Of a stretch of 64,000 nt of DNA, positions 10,905 through 27,960 are shown one piece after another. The notes under the pieces are model-generated. The model did no database searches, was not told the origin of the DNA, and was given only the letters and a program-made list of their open reading frames with translations. This stretch comes from Brachyhypopomus gauderio (Eukaryota; Chordata; Actinopteri; Gymnotiformes; Hypopomidae). The translations under genes and the position numbers were made by a program. Numbering within the stretch: the stretch's first letter is position 1; every line of letters starts with the position of its first letter. The stretch is from NCBI RefSeq assembly GCF_052324685.1, contig NC_135218.1:12478858-12542857 (forward strand), read 5' to 3'.

Positions 10905-13900
10905 TCAAGACGGCTTGTCTCCCTCTTTCTTCAGACGGCTGTTGAACAGACGACAGCACAAAATGAGCACGAGAACAAACCCAGGTGAAACGCCATTGCG
11001 GCGGGTTCTATTGGACCTTACAGAAGGAGCCCGGTCTCACCTGTAGTAGTCCTCCTGGCTGGGGAGGGCGGCGCTGTGCAGGTGGGCGTGTCCGTGCAGC
11101 CACTGCTGCTCCAGCGCCAGACGCTGCAGCTCGGCCGACTGCGCCTGCATCGCCTGCAGCTGGTGCGCCGCAGACATGGGGCCCAGCGGGCCGGGCAGCT
11201 CTCGGGGGAAGGCCGCTCCTGCAAGCGCCACGCGGCGGACAGCAACGTTAGCGCTCAACAGATCAGCCACACAGGAAAAGGGCCGCGGTCCAGGCGACTC
11301 ACCGAAGAGGGGGTGGCGCAGGACGTCGTGTTCGTGGGGCAGTTCGGCCAAGAGAGGGTTGGGGATAGCACCTGGGGGATAAGGGAATCGGGCCATGGGC
11401 GGCCCGGCTGCCAGCGGGTCGACCAGCGGATGTGGTCCCGAGCCTTGGTGGGGAGACACGAGACTCTGGATCAGTCAGCAGACCCGGATACTGCTACTGC
11501 TCTTCACCAAAACATTCTCTCTCCTTTACTCTCCCACGATTATGTTAACGATGTAATGTGAGACTCACCCTGGTTGAGCGGATCCTGCTGGTGCAGATGG
11601 AGGTGGGAGTGAATGTGCGAGTGTTGGTGATGGTGAGGCGTGACGTTGAGCATCTGAAGCCTGGCGACGGGGTCTCCGGCCACCACGGTGGCGGCCATCC
11701 TCTCCGCGTGCAGCCGCTCGGCCGTCAGCCGCTCGGCGTACGTCAGCTCGGGCCGAGGCGGAGCCGCCACGTTGCGCTCCATGGCGGGGTGGAAGGCGGC
11801 GAAGGGGTGCGGCCCAGCCACATGGGGGAGGGGCAGGGCGCTGTGACGGGCGAAGTGCTCCATGGGGTTGGCCGACGGGTGGAGCTGGGCCTCCAGCTCC
11901 GGCGGTTTGACCTCGAAGCCCGGCTTCATCCTCTCCCGGATCTCCCTCTCGCGCAGCTCGCGGAGCTCTCGCTCGCGGAGGGCGGGGTCGGCCGCGTAGA
12001 GACCCTGCATGTGATAGGCCAACAGGTGGTCTCCCGGGCCGAGGGGCATGAAGAAGGGGTGGTTGCGGTTGCTGGGCGACATAACGTGTGGCCGGGCGTA
12101 CTCGCTAAGCGTGCGCAGGGCCGGCGTGTCGGGGCCAAGGTACGGCGGGACGGCGGCCACTGTGGTCGGGGGAGGAGGGTCGAACGAGGGCCGGACCTGT
12201 TGTGCGTGGGCAGCGAAGGGGTGGTCACCTAGACGACCATCATGGGACGAGCTAGAGGCCCGCTGTAAGTTATGAGAGACAATAACAATTTTTTCATGAA
12301 ATGCAAATCTTGCCAAAAAGAACATTTGGAGCTGGATTCCTGAACATAAACCGTCTACAAAATGATCAGACTGCACGAGCACTTACCGAAGCTTTGTCCG
12401 AATCTCGCTCCCTCTCGCGCTCCCTTTCTCTCTCCCTCTCGCGCTCGCGCTCTCGTTCGCGGCCCTGCCGCGCGCTCTGCTCCGCCTCCCTCCGGGACCG
12501 CTCGGCCGCCTCCTCCCGCTTCTTGGCCAGCTTGGAGGAGGCGAGCGGGGTGAAGTAGAGGTCGGTGCGTGAGCACGAGTTGTACCCTCTGTTCAGGTGT
12601 TTGATGAACCTGTCGTTCAACACAAAAGCCATCAGCAAAACAAGCTGCGATGACACCAGAGCCATTACGTCTCCGATAAAACCCTCCCCGTCTACGTTTA
12701 CCTCGCCGATTGGCTCGCGTGGCTGGGAATGTTGACCACCGTGGGCTCCGGGGAGGGACTCTGGCGGGGGGGAGGGGGGCTGTCACGGTCTTCGTCCTCG
12801 TCCACCGGCTCCTCTTTGATGGCCACGTGCGGGGGTGCGCTGGGGCCGCTGCCCGTGGACGAAGTGGAGGCCTGCGTGGCGGGAGCGGGGCACGAGGGCG
12901 GAGCCAGGGGGAACGCCGTGGCAGGCTCGGGGGCGGGGCGCGTCTGCGGGAGCAAAGGGTGGGGGCAGGCGGCAGCCGGAGTCACACCAGCCAGGTGACA
13001 TTTGCCTTGATGGCCCTGCGATGGAGAAAGCAGCGGGGGTTGAGGAGGATGAGACTGGGGCATGATGTGGAGGGGTGGAGGCTGAGAGCAGGGTGGATGC
13101 TGGGCGGGCAGGGAGGCCAGGGGCTTCAGGGCAGGAGGTGGAGGCAGGTTGGGGTGAATCTGCAGGAAGGGAGGAGCAGTGGGGAGGTGGGAAGGCTGTT
13201 TGTGAGAGGAGGGGATAGGTGTGGTCGGTGGGGGCTTGATCTGAGAGGCAGATGGCGGCGGTACTGGAGGAAGGAGACTCTCTCTCTGGAGGTGCAGTGG
13301 TTTAGGAGCAAAGCCGTGAGCGTGATGTGCTGCAGGAGGATGGCTTGGGTGGTGGTGATACTGGGCAGGCATTGGAAAGGACTGCCCGTGTACTGGGCTT
13401 GGTCCCTGGAAAGATGAGGGTCCAGAATGAGGCTGAGACACCGGAGTACCCTCCAAGCCCCTGGGACCCTCCAGGCCCCTGGGACCCTCCAAGCCCCTGG
13501 GACCCTCCAGGCCCCTGGGACCCTCCAAACCCCTGGGACCCTCCAGGCCCCTCTGACCCTCCAAGCCCCTGGGACCCCTCCTCTGAGCGATTACTGATGG
13601 ATCCTCCAGAGGAACATCCACAGGCACGACGACCCTGGAAGTGGCGGGGGCCACGGCGATTGTGGAAACTCCAGGAGAGGTTGCGCTTGAGGGCGACGGC
13701 TGAAAAGGCGTAGAGTTTGATGGCGACGGTGTTTGAGAGGGGGCAGGAGCAGCGGGCGGAGCAGCAGCAGCCTGCTGCACTTGGGTCGGGGGCCCGGGAG
13801 GAGGCGCCGGGACGGGGGAGTCGGAATCGCTCTCGTTGGCCGGCAGGGGGCTGGCGAGGCTCGGGGAGGAGCTGCGGTTGTCCTGGTCTATGTCCTTAGT

Positions 13901-15888
13901 GTCGCTGCTGCCGTCGTCATTAGCACTGCGACTGTCCGAGCTCTCCCCTTCACCCTCTCCCTCCGACTGGGAGTCCGGACTCTCCTGGAACAAGGTAAGC
14001 AGATACAAGGTAAGCAAATGTCCTACATCGCCTTGTCTATGAAATTATAGCATCATAATTTTGGCAAATAAAAATGTTTAATAATTCAAAAATGGCCACA
14101 GATGAGTGTAAAACCATCACATGGCAGAAAACCGGGACTGAAGGTGTTGGAGGCCGTTTTAGTCATCTGGATTGTTCCGTGTTACGTGGGCATGGTTTTG
14201 TTCCTCTTTACCTGATTCTTGGGCCTTTTCATGGTTTTTCTTTCTGGTTCATCCGAATCTGGGGCACCAGTTTCTCTCTGTCTCTTCACTCCCTTTACTA
14301 AAGATGCATCCACTTTCATCTTCTGAAACCCAGAGGCAAAATCATTACAAAATTCAAGATTAATCACAGCTAAAACGTGAATTAATAATTAAAAAGCAGA
14401 GCCTGCCACTCACAAATACGCAAGAAAAACACAAAACAATAATTATTACCTTGCTGGCCTTCCCCGTCACTCCAGGTTTGGTATCGGAACAGGATGCCCT
14501 GGTTGCCATAGCAGTGGAGCTAGATCTGGGGGTGTGGCCGCTGGCTCGGACATCATCGTGGGAGGGGGAGAGTCCCCTATCAGGGCTTCCTGTAAGTCTG
14601 TTCCGCCCACTTCTGAGAGACGACATCTAGAACAAGAAAAGGTATAATTATTTAAACTGCAGGAAGCTTTCCGAAGCTAGACAGAGCGTTTCAAACATGT
14701 AAAGCCGTACGTACCGGCGCTCTGCTCCGACGTGTCTTCATGCCATGTCGTGCACCGAGCCCCTCGTCCTCCTCTCGGACAGGTTTGAACAGGTAAGGCG
14801 GGTCGGTTGGCTTGGGAGCAGGTGGCAGTCGTCTGTGCTTGCTGAGGTGGGCGTGGCAGCCAGAGCACAGTAGGATGTTGTCACGCCCTCCGTGATGCCA
14901 GTCCTTAGAGCCTGACAGGGACATTACAGCCTATTAGAGGCAGGAAGCTCGCACAAGAGTGTACAGATGGAGCCTAAAGCATGTAAAGTGACTTTGGACA
15001 GAACCAAGATGAGTATTTTTGTAAAGCAGCTTTTGAGAACCAAATCCCTTTGCTTTATTTCCTTTTTCTACTCCAAGCTCTTTTGTTTTTAAAATAGCTT
15101 AGAGTAGTACTACATGCTTGGCGACTGCTGTTTAAAATGTCAGTGGATCACAAAGCCACAAGAAAACTGAATAAATACTGTCCAATACAAGAACTTCCAT
15201 GAAAAGCTGTGCTACCTTTACCTAGTACCCAAAGATTCATTATATGAAAATAAACTCTTCATATTCATAGTTAGGCTACTCCATAAAATGTCACAATGCA
15301 GACTTTCTTTGTGACACAATACATTAACTTGTACATGTTAGTGACAAAAAAAATTATGGCACAATATCAATTATTTCAAATGACAAAGTACAGCCGTACT
15401 AAAGAAACACAATTAATTTGAAATATGCAAATACACAATAATATTCAGAAAAAAAACAGTTTGCACAACAGCTGCAAAATCATACCTCCTGATGCAAAAA
15501 GAGAGGAACAAAAGTGGATCACGTATACCCCGCTATCTTTCAACGTTTAGATCTGCCTTAACAAAAAATTTCAGAATTTGAAATGAATATCACCGGCAGA
15601 TGGTAGAGGTGGTGGTGGTGACACTCTGTAACACTCTGTAACATGGTGATTGTGGCTTATGGTGGTGATGGTGGTGGTGTTGGGTAAGATGGTGATTGTG
15701 GCTGATGGTGGTGATGGTGGTGGTGTTGGGTAAGATGGTGATTGTGGCTGATGGTGGTGATGGTTGAGATGTACTTACTGGTGGTTAAACAATGGCTGCA
15801 AGCTTGACCTTTGCCCCCCTGCTCACTGTCCTCACTGTCCAGGTCGTCTTCGCTGGCTGAACTGAGCTCCACTGCAGCATGAAAGAGG

Positions 15889-15926
<38 letters not shown>

Positions 15927-18798
15927 CCGCTCAAAGGTTTCAGACGACCTTCAGCTCACTCAACAGACGCCACACATCCAAAGGGCACATCTGCGTCACG
16001 CTGTGCGGGACTCACCGGAGGAGGTGCGAGAGGTAGTATTGGCAGCAGCTGCGGCGTTGCGAGTCTTGACCTTGCGAGACGCAGGCTGCCGGCGGTGCTG
16101 GCGATGAGGTCGCGACCCCACCGCCTCAGGAGTTTTCTTCCAGTAGTAGTAGAATGTTATCAACTCACCCTGAGTATGAAGGCAGAAGATCAAATGAGCA
16201 CGAGCCTAGGAGAGCGAGAGTGTTTTCGTGCGCGAGCACTATTAAAGTTCTTCTACCGTTTTCTTATTGGCCAGCAGTTCTTTGCGTATCCTGAAAAAGT
16301 TTTTTCCATACTGTCTGAGACCTTTGATGAACCGCTTCTATTGACGCAGGAGAGAATAAGAGAAAGAAAACATACAAAGTTACATATCACATAAATACCG
16401 ACAAAAATAAACATCGCTAGAATGCAATATGTAATATATGAATGTAATATATCTAAACAGTTATTTTTGCTTTCACCACGGTACCAAGAGCTTCCACCAC
16501 AATATCATTTGTGAAGTGGGATCATGAGAATGTTAAAACATCACTTCTCACCACTTCATCCTCTGACCAACATTTCTCAATCAGTTTGGGGACCGGCTTC
16601 TTCACCAGGCACTGTAGGGCTTTGGCTGCATCATACTGGCTTTCATGGAGCTGCACACAAAAACCAAACAAAAAATCCCTTCCTCAAAAAACTCATTTAA
16701 AATGTTTTAAACAGCAATCATGAGGAATTTCTGCATGAAACATTTACTGCTGTATATGATGTCAGTAAATTAACTGCAGGGTTTTGCTTCTTACATTTCA
16801 CTACCACTTCCCAGAAATGTATATTTTAGTGTTTTTTTTAGTGTAATACTTGTTTATTCAACAGTGTATTACACCGTTGTTAAGCTTTAAAAATAGGAAC
16901 ATATACAAAGACATCTCAAATATTTACCGACCGTGTTCAAAGCATTCAGTGTAGTATCATCACGGGAGGCTGCGAGACAGCCATCTTCTGTTGAGCCTCC
17001 ATCACACATCCCTGCAAATGCTGCCATGCTCCTAAATACAGGAAGAAAATATAAACAAAACTCAGAGATAAGCCAATTTATAAACACTTGCCAGAAGGCA
17101 GCAAGCCTCCAAATTCCCTCCCCCACAACAGACATCATTAAGATTGTGTAGTCAGCTGTGGGGGAGGGGACTGGGAGGGGGGGGGGGGGGGCACACAGCC
17201 AAAAACCTCTTACCTGGCGGCCCGCAGGTACATGAGCAGGTCACAGTCGTTGACTCCAGGTGTCCAGACTAGCTCCTCTTTTTCTGTGACTGAGTGTGTA
17301 CTGGGAGCAGGCAGCGGCTGCAGCTCAGGGAGTTTGGCCTGCACACATACAAATGAAGCTAATAGCACGTTCATGGCAATCACACTGACCGACGTGCCTG
17401 CACGGTTATACATGCACATGAGAAAGTGCATGTAGACAGTACAAACATGCACATACAGTCTTTAAGCATCTTTGGGTTCTGAAAAGTGCTGTACAATTAC
17501 AGTTTATTATTATTATTAAGTCTATAGTGCAGAAGCATAAAAATATGCACCTGCTATTAGCTGTGATTGTTTTTATTATTCCAACAGGATTACTTATTCC
17601 AACAGGACCCAGTGGGTGTGTTTATCACCTACCTGGTGACTTGGGCCCACTCTAATCTCTCCTTGCGTGCTGTTCAGTTGCCTGAAAACACAGAAGACCT
17701 ATTAGTCTTGAAAATACGCAGCACAGAGATCTGCAATCATTTTGCTTCCATTACAGCATGAGGTATCCAGAAACAAGAGATATAACTTGACAGTAACATT
17801 CTGGTAACTTTTTTAACTTGACAGTACTATGCTGGTATTTTTTTAAGGGTAGAAATGACCAAAACATGTCACGTCAAAGTGAACCATCAAGAAAGCACAA
17901 ATCATAAGACGACAAGAGGAAATGACAATCCCATCTAAAAACTCAAGGATTTAAAAGCTAGAAAATAAATATCAACACCATTCAATAACTACAAGTGTGA
18001 TACGATGACGATGGGTATGTAGAAAAACGCTTTAAGTTACATATCAAAAACATATACACAAGTTCCGTCCCATTTATCCCGTTGAAACACACTTGTAAAA
18101 GTTTGAGCTGCGTCACGACGCGCACTCCTTTGATGTTTCTACCCTTTTAAATCGCCTCATTTTTAGTGTTAATCACAACATGTCACTCGCCTATCAGCAG
18201 TCAGGATTATCAATCTAAATCCCACCCATTTATCTCAAGTAGCCAATCAACGCCCGTCGGCATCGTTCCCTCCAAAGGTTATATAAACAGGACTTAAACA
18301 TGTACCGATTAGAAATGAGTAATTTTGCAAACGAGCATACATATTCATATAACTTTTACCTGGGAAAACGAGCGATTAACACGTGAAAACATTAAAAGAA
18401 ACGCAAACATTTATTATGCCATTTGGATCGGTTTTCGCTAACGCCACAGGAAAATAACCAGATGCACAGAGAACACTCCTTCCTCGAGAATAATCGAGAC
18501 TAACAAGTAATCAAACATAACTAAGTTGTAAAGCACACGACCGCCTTCACACGCGATATTCTAAACGACCGTCCGCCATGGTAGATAATCAGCATCTGTC
18601 CCATTTTCCTTCTCAAGACTGCCGTGGCTCCGCTGCCGTGTGTGGCCGAGCCAAGCTGTCAAGTTCATAATCGTCTGAGCCACATTTGCAGCACAAACGC
18701 AAAAGTAATTGCGGCGTCTGACAAAAAACGCAAACGGGCGAGTCATCGGCGAGGGAGAGAAACCCAACAAACCTTCGCGGACTGAATAAGTCGTCCAT
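10905..18798 (-). CDS. rere: RERE (arginine-glutamic acid repeats; atrophin family), form lacking BAH
   Basis: Nuclear receptor co-regulator that recruits HDACs. Seventeen coding exons (minus order): 18798-18773, 17681-17633, 17338-17214, 17031-16932, 16650-16552, 16337-16257, 16169-16016, 15871-15779, 14911-14715, 14626-14450, 14322-14212, 13984-12702, 12609-12387, 12262-11569, 11443-11303, 11218-11041, 10938-10905. They sum to 3765 bp, 1254 residues, all phases consistent. Order of domains: C-terminal part of ELM2 ([22 protein letters not shown]), SANT ([20 protein letters not shown]), GATA-type finger (CSHC...CSGC), proline-rich centre, the Arg-Glu dipeptide run, and the atrophin C-terminus ([34 protein letters not shown]). 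The first exon encodes only MDDLFSPR and joins in phase 2 where the BAH/N-ELM2 exons would normally connect. ENO1 begins 1.3 kb upstream on the same strand. Confidence 0.9.
13446..13577 (-). repeat. rere: coding minisatellite in RERE (GLEGPR repeats)
   Basis: A 15-bp unit (plus strand CCCCTGGGACCCTCC) is repeated about eight times inside the large RERE exon with alternating AAG/AGG variants. Read in frame on the minus strand it gives tandem GLEGPR-like units. I recall no such block in the proline-rich region of human RERE. Confidence 0.85.
15643..15766. repeat. GGT-rich minisatellite in RERE intron
   Basis: A unit of about 54 bp containing GGTGATTGTGGCTGATGG and GGTGGTGTTGGGTAAGAT is present twice with a partial third copy. 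It lies just downstream of a RERE exon end at 15779. Confidence 0.8.
15888..15926. repeat. (GA)n microsatellite
   Basis: A GAGAGA run with few interruptions, located 17 bases upstream (minus sense) of the RERE exon that starts at 15871. In the transcript it supplies a CT-rich polypyrimidine tract before that acceptor. Confidence 0.85.
17177..17191 (+). repeat. poly-G tract in RERE intron
   Basis: Fifteen consecutive G on the plus strand (C in the transcript), with further GGGG and GGG blocks upstream. It lies about 22 bases inside the intron after the RERE exon ending at 17214. Confidence 0.9.
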
Positions 18799-20051
18799 GG
18801 CGGGGGGCTCTTTCAGTTGTGTTTACAGACTGTTTGGTCCTGCGTCGGCTCGAAACTAAGCTACTTCCCCCCCTGTTTCATACTACTCAAAATGGAGGCT
18901 ACGCCGAGTATGTTCTCCCAGCTCAGGCGATGACCTCAGTCTTCACGGCACAGCCTACCGACATCCCCGTCCATGAGCATGACTGAGCATGTGCCGTCGC
19001 CGCCGTCGGTAACGGAATCATCTCCGTGTCCGGTCTGTCCGTTAAACGGGAAAATCAAGACGGTCTGGAATGTAGACAATCCCGATTCAACCGTCGACGG
19101 GGGCGTAGTATGCAAACTGTAAAATGAAAAATGGTAAATTGGCTACCCAACCTTACAATTCCGGGCCTCTCGGGGCAGTACCAACGTGAATGGTTTTTTT
19201 TTATCGTGCAAACACTTGGAAACGCAAACAAGTGCATTTATTAGCGCAATAACCGAATAAAGGTGTATTCCTGTTCCCCTCCCCCCGTGTTGAATCCAAA
19301 GCATCTACGCCACATTTATTCAACTTCCGTTATGTAAGGCATGTAGCTAACATGCTTAAACCTAGACTGACTTCGTCACTCACAGCGAAGTAAAACGGTT
19401 ACTGTGTATTTAATCCTAAACATTCAGTTAATACATTAATGCCAGGGTAATATACTTGGTACGGATCTAAAAAAAATTGTATTCGTGAGTGTACATGTAT
19501 GCATTATTTGTATAAACACATGCATACATACACACACACACAAAGCCGGGGAATAATCAGGCTGTCAGAATAGCCGTTTATTTCCCCTTTACATTTCCAT
19601 TACGATTACCGATTTCTAAACTATTCTTACCTATTCAGTATTCAAATGTATAAAAATAAAGTATATGTTCAGCTGCTTTCACGTAATTATTACATGCCAA
19701 TTTCTTAACAATTCTTACCTAACCAGTATACAAACATATAAAAGTAAAAAAATATTTTCAAATGCTGAAAAAAATGTTTCTAATGTAATATTTTATTTAA
19801 CTCCACAGGTTTCTCCATTGCATTACATTTTAGATCTATATAATTACACTGAATAAACAATTTTCACAAAACTAACCTTCTAACCACAATCAATAGCATT
19901 ACTACAACCTTTTATTAATGTAGCTTTGCAGATCGACTGAATTTTTCAACACTGTAAAACATACAGCATGGCTTCCAAAAGTTACTTTTTAGTTCACGCA
20001 TGTTCTTGGGTACACCTAAAGCTGTGGTCTGAAGTGTACAGTGGTTCAGAC
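18799..20051. other. RERE promoter side and ENO1 3' flank
   Basis: 18.55-19.1 kb is richer in CG dinucleotides than the surroundings and probably holds the transcription start for the MDDLFSPR exon of RERE. From 19.1 kb to ENO1 the sequence is AT-rich. Minus-strand polyadenylation signals (TTTATT on the plus strand, for example near 19912) would serve ENO1. I found no BAH-domain exon of RERE here in any frame. Confidence 0.5.
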
Positions 20052-24322
<4,271 letters not shown>

Positions 24323-25218
24323 GTTGCTGGAAAAATACCAAACAAGGAGCAGAAATTAATAGTGAGTTTGGTAGCCATTGTTTTAGAAATTAAAAAATGA
24401 CTACGTGTCCTGTTTCTGTGGAAACCATGGACTTCACCATGTTAATATCCCTTATTCATTCATATTCACACACACGGCCTCCACTCCCAGATTGGTACTC
24501 ATCTGCGGCTTGAGAGGATTTAGCGCTTGCTCTCATGGTCAACATATTTCAATCATTTAACATATCCTTAACATATTTTTACTTTACGTTACTGTAAATA
24601 GACATTTGTTGTGAATTTGCTTTTAGAACACGTGTTACGTGAAATCAGTAGTTTCTATTTTTGTGCCAGAAACCAGTGCTTAGGGCTAACCACGAATTAG
24701 ATTAAGCGCAACGATCATTACAGACAGCTCTTTGGAGGAAGGTTTTTGTATCATGTCAGTTTTACCGAGTATTACCGCAATGTTAAATGTTAACAGATCT
24801 GTATTCCTCGTCGTCTGTTCCTTTCTATAATCAAACCAGAACTCATTTTCTTGTGTCCGGCAGCCATCGTTTAAATTCTAGAGGCAGACGATCAAATGTC
24901 TCTCTTGCAGGTTATTATGTTGATGACAATGAGTGACCCATAAAAGATAAAAAGCGATCCATACAACCCCAGGACAAACTACGTGTCATTTTTTAATACT
25001 TCAAGAGGTTCACGTAACGGAATCGTTTCTAGGGCTCCGTAAAGCCACATTGCGAGGACGTCGTCTATGGTTAAATATCTTAAATATTGATAGTTTGCTA
25101 GCTAGGTTACATCACAAAGTCACTCTTGCGTAACCTTGAAGGCTAGCCACCTAAATCCCTACAGACACGCCATATTAAAGGTGATGCGATGTACCATTTT
25201 TGTTTTGTTTTGTTTTAC

Positions 25219-25430
25219 CTTGCAGAAGCTAGTCGTGAAGGACAGTGAGGAAATTTCCAGATGAATTTGAAGGATTTCCAGATGAATTTGAAGGAGATTG
25301 CCAGCTGAAGTTCTTGGGGAATACACACCACCGCGCATGCGCAGACCGCTACTTACCGCCACCTGCAGCTTCCTTCGTTCTCCTGCATGTATTCATCTGG
25401 CCTGCATTAAAATGATTCCTTCTTCGGGGA
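25219..25430 (-). promoter_or_regulatory. eno1: ENO1 promoter and 5' untranslated exon region
   Basis: Two good minus-strand donors occur: GGTGGCG/GTAAGTAGC (exon end 25357) and TGCAAG/GTAAAACA (exon end 25219), which suggests alternative untranslated first exons. An NRF1-type palindrome CGCGCATGCGCA lies at 25332-25343. Between the donors is a short tandem duplication containing TTCAAATTCATCTGGAAATC (about 25255-25297). The next downstream exon carries the start codon at 24322. Confidence 0.5.
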
Positions 25431-26310
25431 ACATTTTGAAGTAGTCAGAGTATGGTATATGACGAAAATATACCAACTAATGGAAACTAAGGTGTATTCA
25501 CATTAAAAACGTATCCCGTGAGACTAAACAGAAAATTGCTTACGTTTATTCATAAGCATGAGGTCATAGTTTTTTCAAAATAATCCATTATTTTACGTCA
25601 TTCTTGTATTTTTTTCATGCAAATGAAACATATTCAAACTAGCAAATTTCACTCTAGCTCACTAATATTGTAATAGTATTTTTGTTTTGTTTGTTATTTT
25701 GTGAACTTATACAATTTAGTAATCAGTGGGTTATGTCGATTTTTGTGTGAGCCTTACTGGCTGTTGTCTGTTGATGTTGAATTTCTACCCTTGTTTAAAT
25801 TCCTAAATAGTTAGGAATTATAGATTAGAGTTACACAGTATATACAGTGGGTATAACATTAATGAAAATCTATTTTAAAAGGTTGTTCTTTACATTTAGT
25901 TACATTTGTGTTTTTTCTTTCACAAGTGCTTTTGAATAAAAACATTTGGATGTCAAAAGCATGTATGGGTTGGCCACTAAAATGACAAAATGTTTATTTT
26001 GTTTAAAAATTACATAGTCTTACTGTTATTAAAAATCACACAAAATAAAAGCAATCAAAAGTATTAAAATGGTCTCATGCCACACAGATCCTTACTGTAT
26101 ACACATGTTCATGCAGTGTATTATATCAATAATTATTACATGTCTTGTATTTTTTACCACTGATCCCACAGACATTTTTCCATACTGCTACCCAGAGGAG
26201 AAACTGATGAAATAAACTAAGGGACAAAGAAGTGTTTTGCACGAGATCCGTGACAACTCCTTTGGACTCCTTAGTAATCCCTCAGGTCATCTCCCCCTGG
26301 ACACAGACAT

Positions 26311-26385
<75 letters not shown>
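26311..26385. repeat. (CT)n microsatellite
   Basis: Uninterrupted CT repeat of about 74 bp. The overlapping open frame is a Ser-Leu repeat artefact. Confidence 0.95.
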
Positions 26386-26386
<1 letters not shown>

Positions 26387-27549
26387 CGAGTGAGTTCAGT
26401 GGTGGCAGCAGTGGTAGTGGAGCTTGTTTTGTTGTGAGCCTTATTGCATGTATTCCCTCAGGGCTGCTTTGATAGCCAGCTGATCCCAGTATTCCTCCCC
26501 TCCACCACCCTGCCTTTCAAATAAACCGACATCTGGGAGCTCATTAGCAGGCTGCTTGGGCAGAGGAAGGCCTGGCAGTGAACTGTCACCTGGGTTACAA
26601 TCCTGAACAGCGTCCCAGGGTATAATGCCTACCAGTGGAAACTCAGATATCTGCCCAGTTTACAAAACATGAAATTCAAGAAAACATGTTAATAGAACAA
26701 TTTTTCATTTTGGCAAATTAACTTATATTACTTTGTGATTACAATGGTTATAAGGGCACATTTTGTGTTTATAGTTTATTAAAAACCAATGTAATATCAT
26801 TTCTTACTGTACCATGAGCTTATAAATTATAGTAATATGAATACTATCATATTAAAGCTATATTAATATACAAATACATCCACAAAATGAATGTCCAGTG
26901 ATCACAACTCATATCTTGTTAACACATGAATTAACAAGCTTGACACAGGTTACATAAAATAAACATATGTTGCATTATATAAAGATCAATGTATGAAGCA
27001 ATCAAAACTTAAGTCATACTTACTGTATATATTAAAACTCAAAGAAAAGTTATGTATGACTCTTCTTTTCAATTCCCTGTTCCATTAAGCAGTATTAATC
27101 ACTAAAATCCTATACATGTTCATTTATTTATGTTTGTTTCCTTAAATGTAAATAAAGCTTTGTTCCAGAGTAAAATATAATTGTTGTGTTTAAAAACATC
27201 ATTGTTAATATTCATATTTTTGCAATACTTTTAAATCAACAGAGAAGTAAGATTCATTTTGAAAATCAAAAATGAAAGCTGCTTATGGGACAAAGTGATG
27301 TAATTAAAACATTTTCCTTTCTCTATTACATTATATACATTTCTTTGCCCCACTGGACGTAATTGCTTGAGAAAGTTTTTTCAAAATTCAGTGGATACAG
27401 AGATACTCTTATTTTCATTTGCTCAAAATGAATAGCCTATATCCTGAAATACAGGACTTGAGATGTTACACGTGTTCTGAAATATGTTGAGGTAGAGAGA
27501 GTGTGTAAGGGGTGTGGTTTCTTAAAACCTTACCTCATGCATTCTGGGG

Positions 27550-27960
27550 GACTTCTCTGGTCACCTAACCAATCATGGGACATGAGACACACCTGCATGT
27601 GCATGGAGCGCAAGGATTGGCCGCAACATGAAAACGATACCTGGGCAGGGCTCCAAGGTGTACCTGAAAACCCAGATCTTTTTGTAGGAGCAGTTTCTTT
27701 GCTTCAGGAGCTTAAGGAGATTGTGTTTCTTGTAGTGCTTGAGATTCCACTTCTATTGTTCTGCTGTTTTATGCCTCCATAACATCAACAGCTCTACTGA
27801 AACTGGTTTGTGAACTTTCAGCCAACGTGGAAGGAAGAGTTGGTCCTTCAACAAATGGAAGGAGCAGGAAGTGAAGTTCTTTGGCTAAAGCAACACAACG
27901 CGGCGACACAATGGCATCTCTTGTTCACCGCTGCGTACTGAATGACCACAGCGAGAATCA
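27550..27960 (+). promoter_or_regulatory. candidate promoter/first exon of the pri-miR-200 transcript
   Basis: A block clearly less AT-rich than its flanks. It contains CCAAT at about 27569, an inverted CCAAT (ATTGG) at about 27616, a CACCTG E-box at 27590-27595 and, at its end, a donor-like AATAGG/GTAACTTC. It is about 1.6-2 kb upstream of mir-200b on the same strand. This is inference only; no transcript boundary can be seen. Confidence 0.3.

Noticed and set aside
11558-12232. 224-codon plus-strand frame
   Set aside because: GC-rich antisense shadow of the conserved RERE atrophin exon.
12355-12786. 143-codon minus-strand frame overlapping RERE exons
   Set aside because: Reads through a RERE intron in a shifted frame; the true exons are 12609-12387 and 13984-12702.
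12710-13417. 235-codon plus-strand frame
   Set aside because: Antisense of the RERE proline-rich exon; composition is dictated by the sense strand.
27501-27782. 93-codon plus-strand frame in the less AT-rich block
   Set aside because: No domain or splice support; the block is better explained as promoter or non-coding exon.
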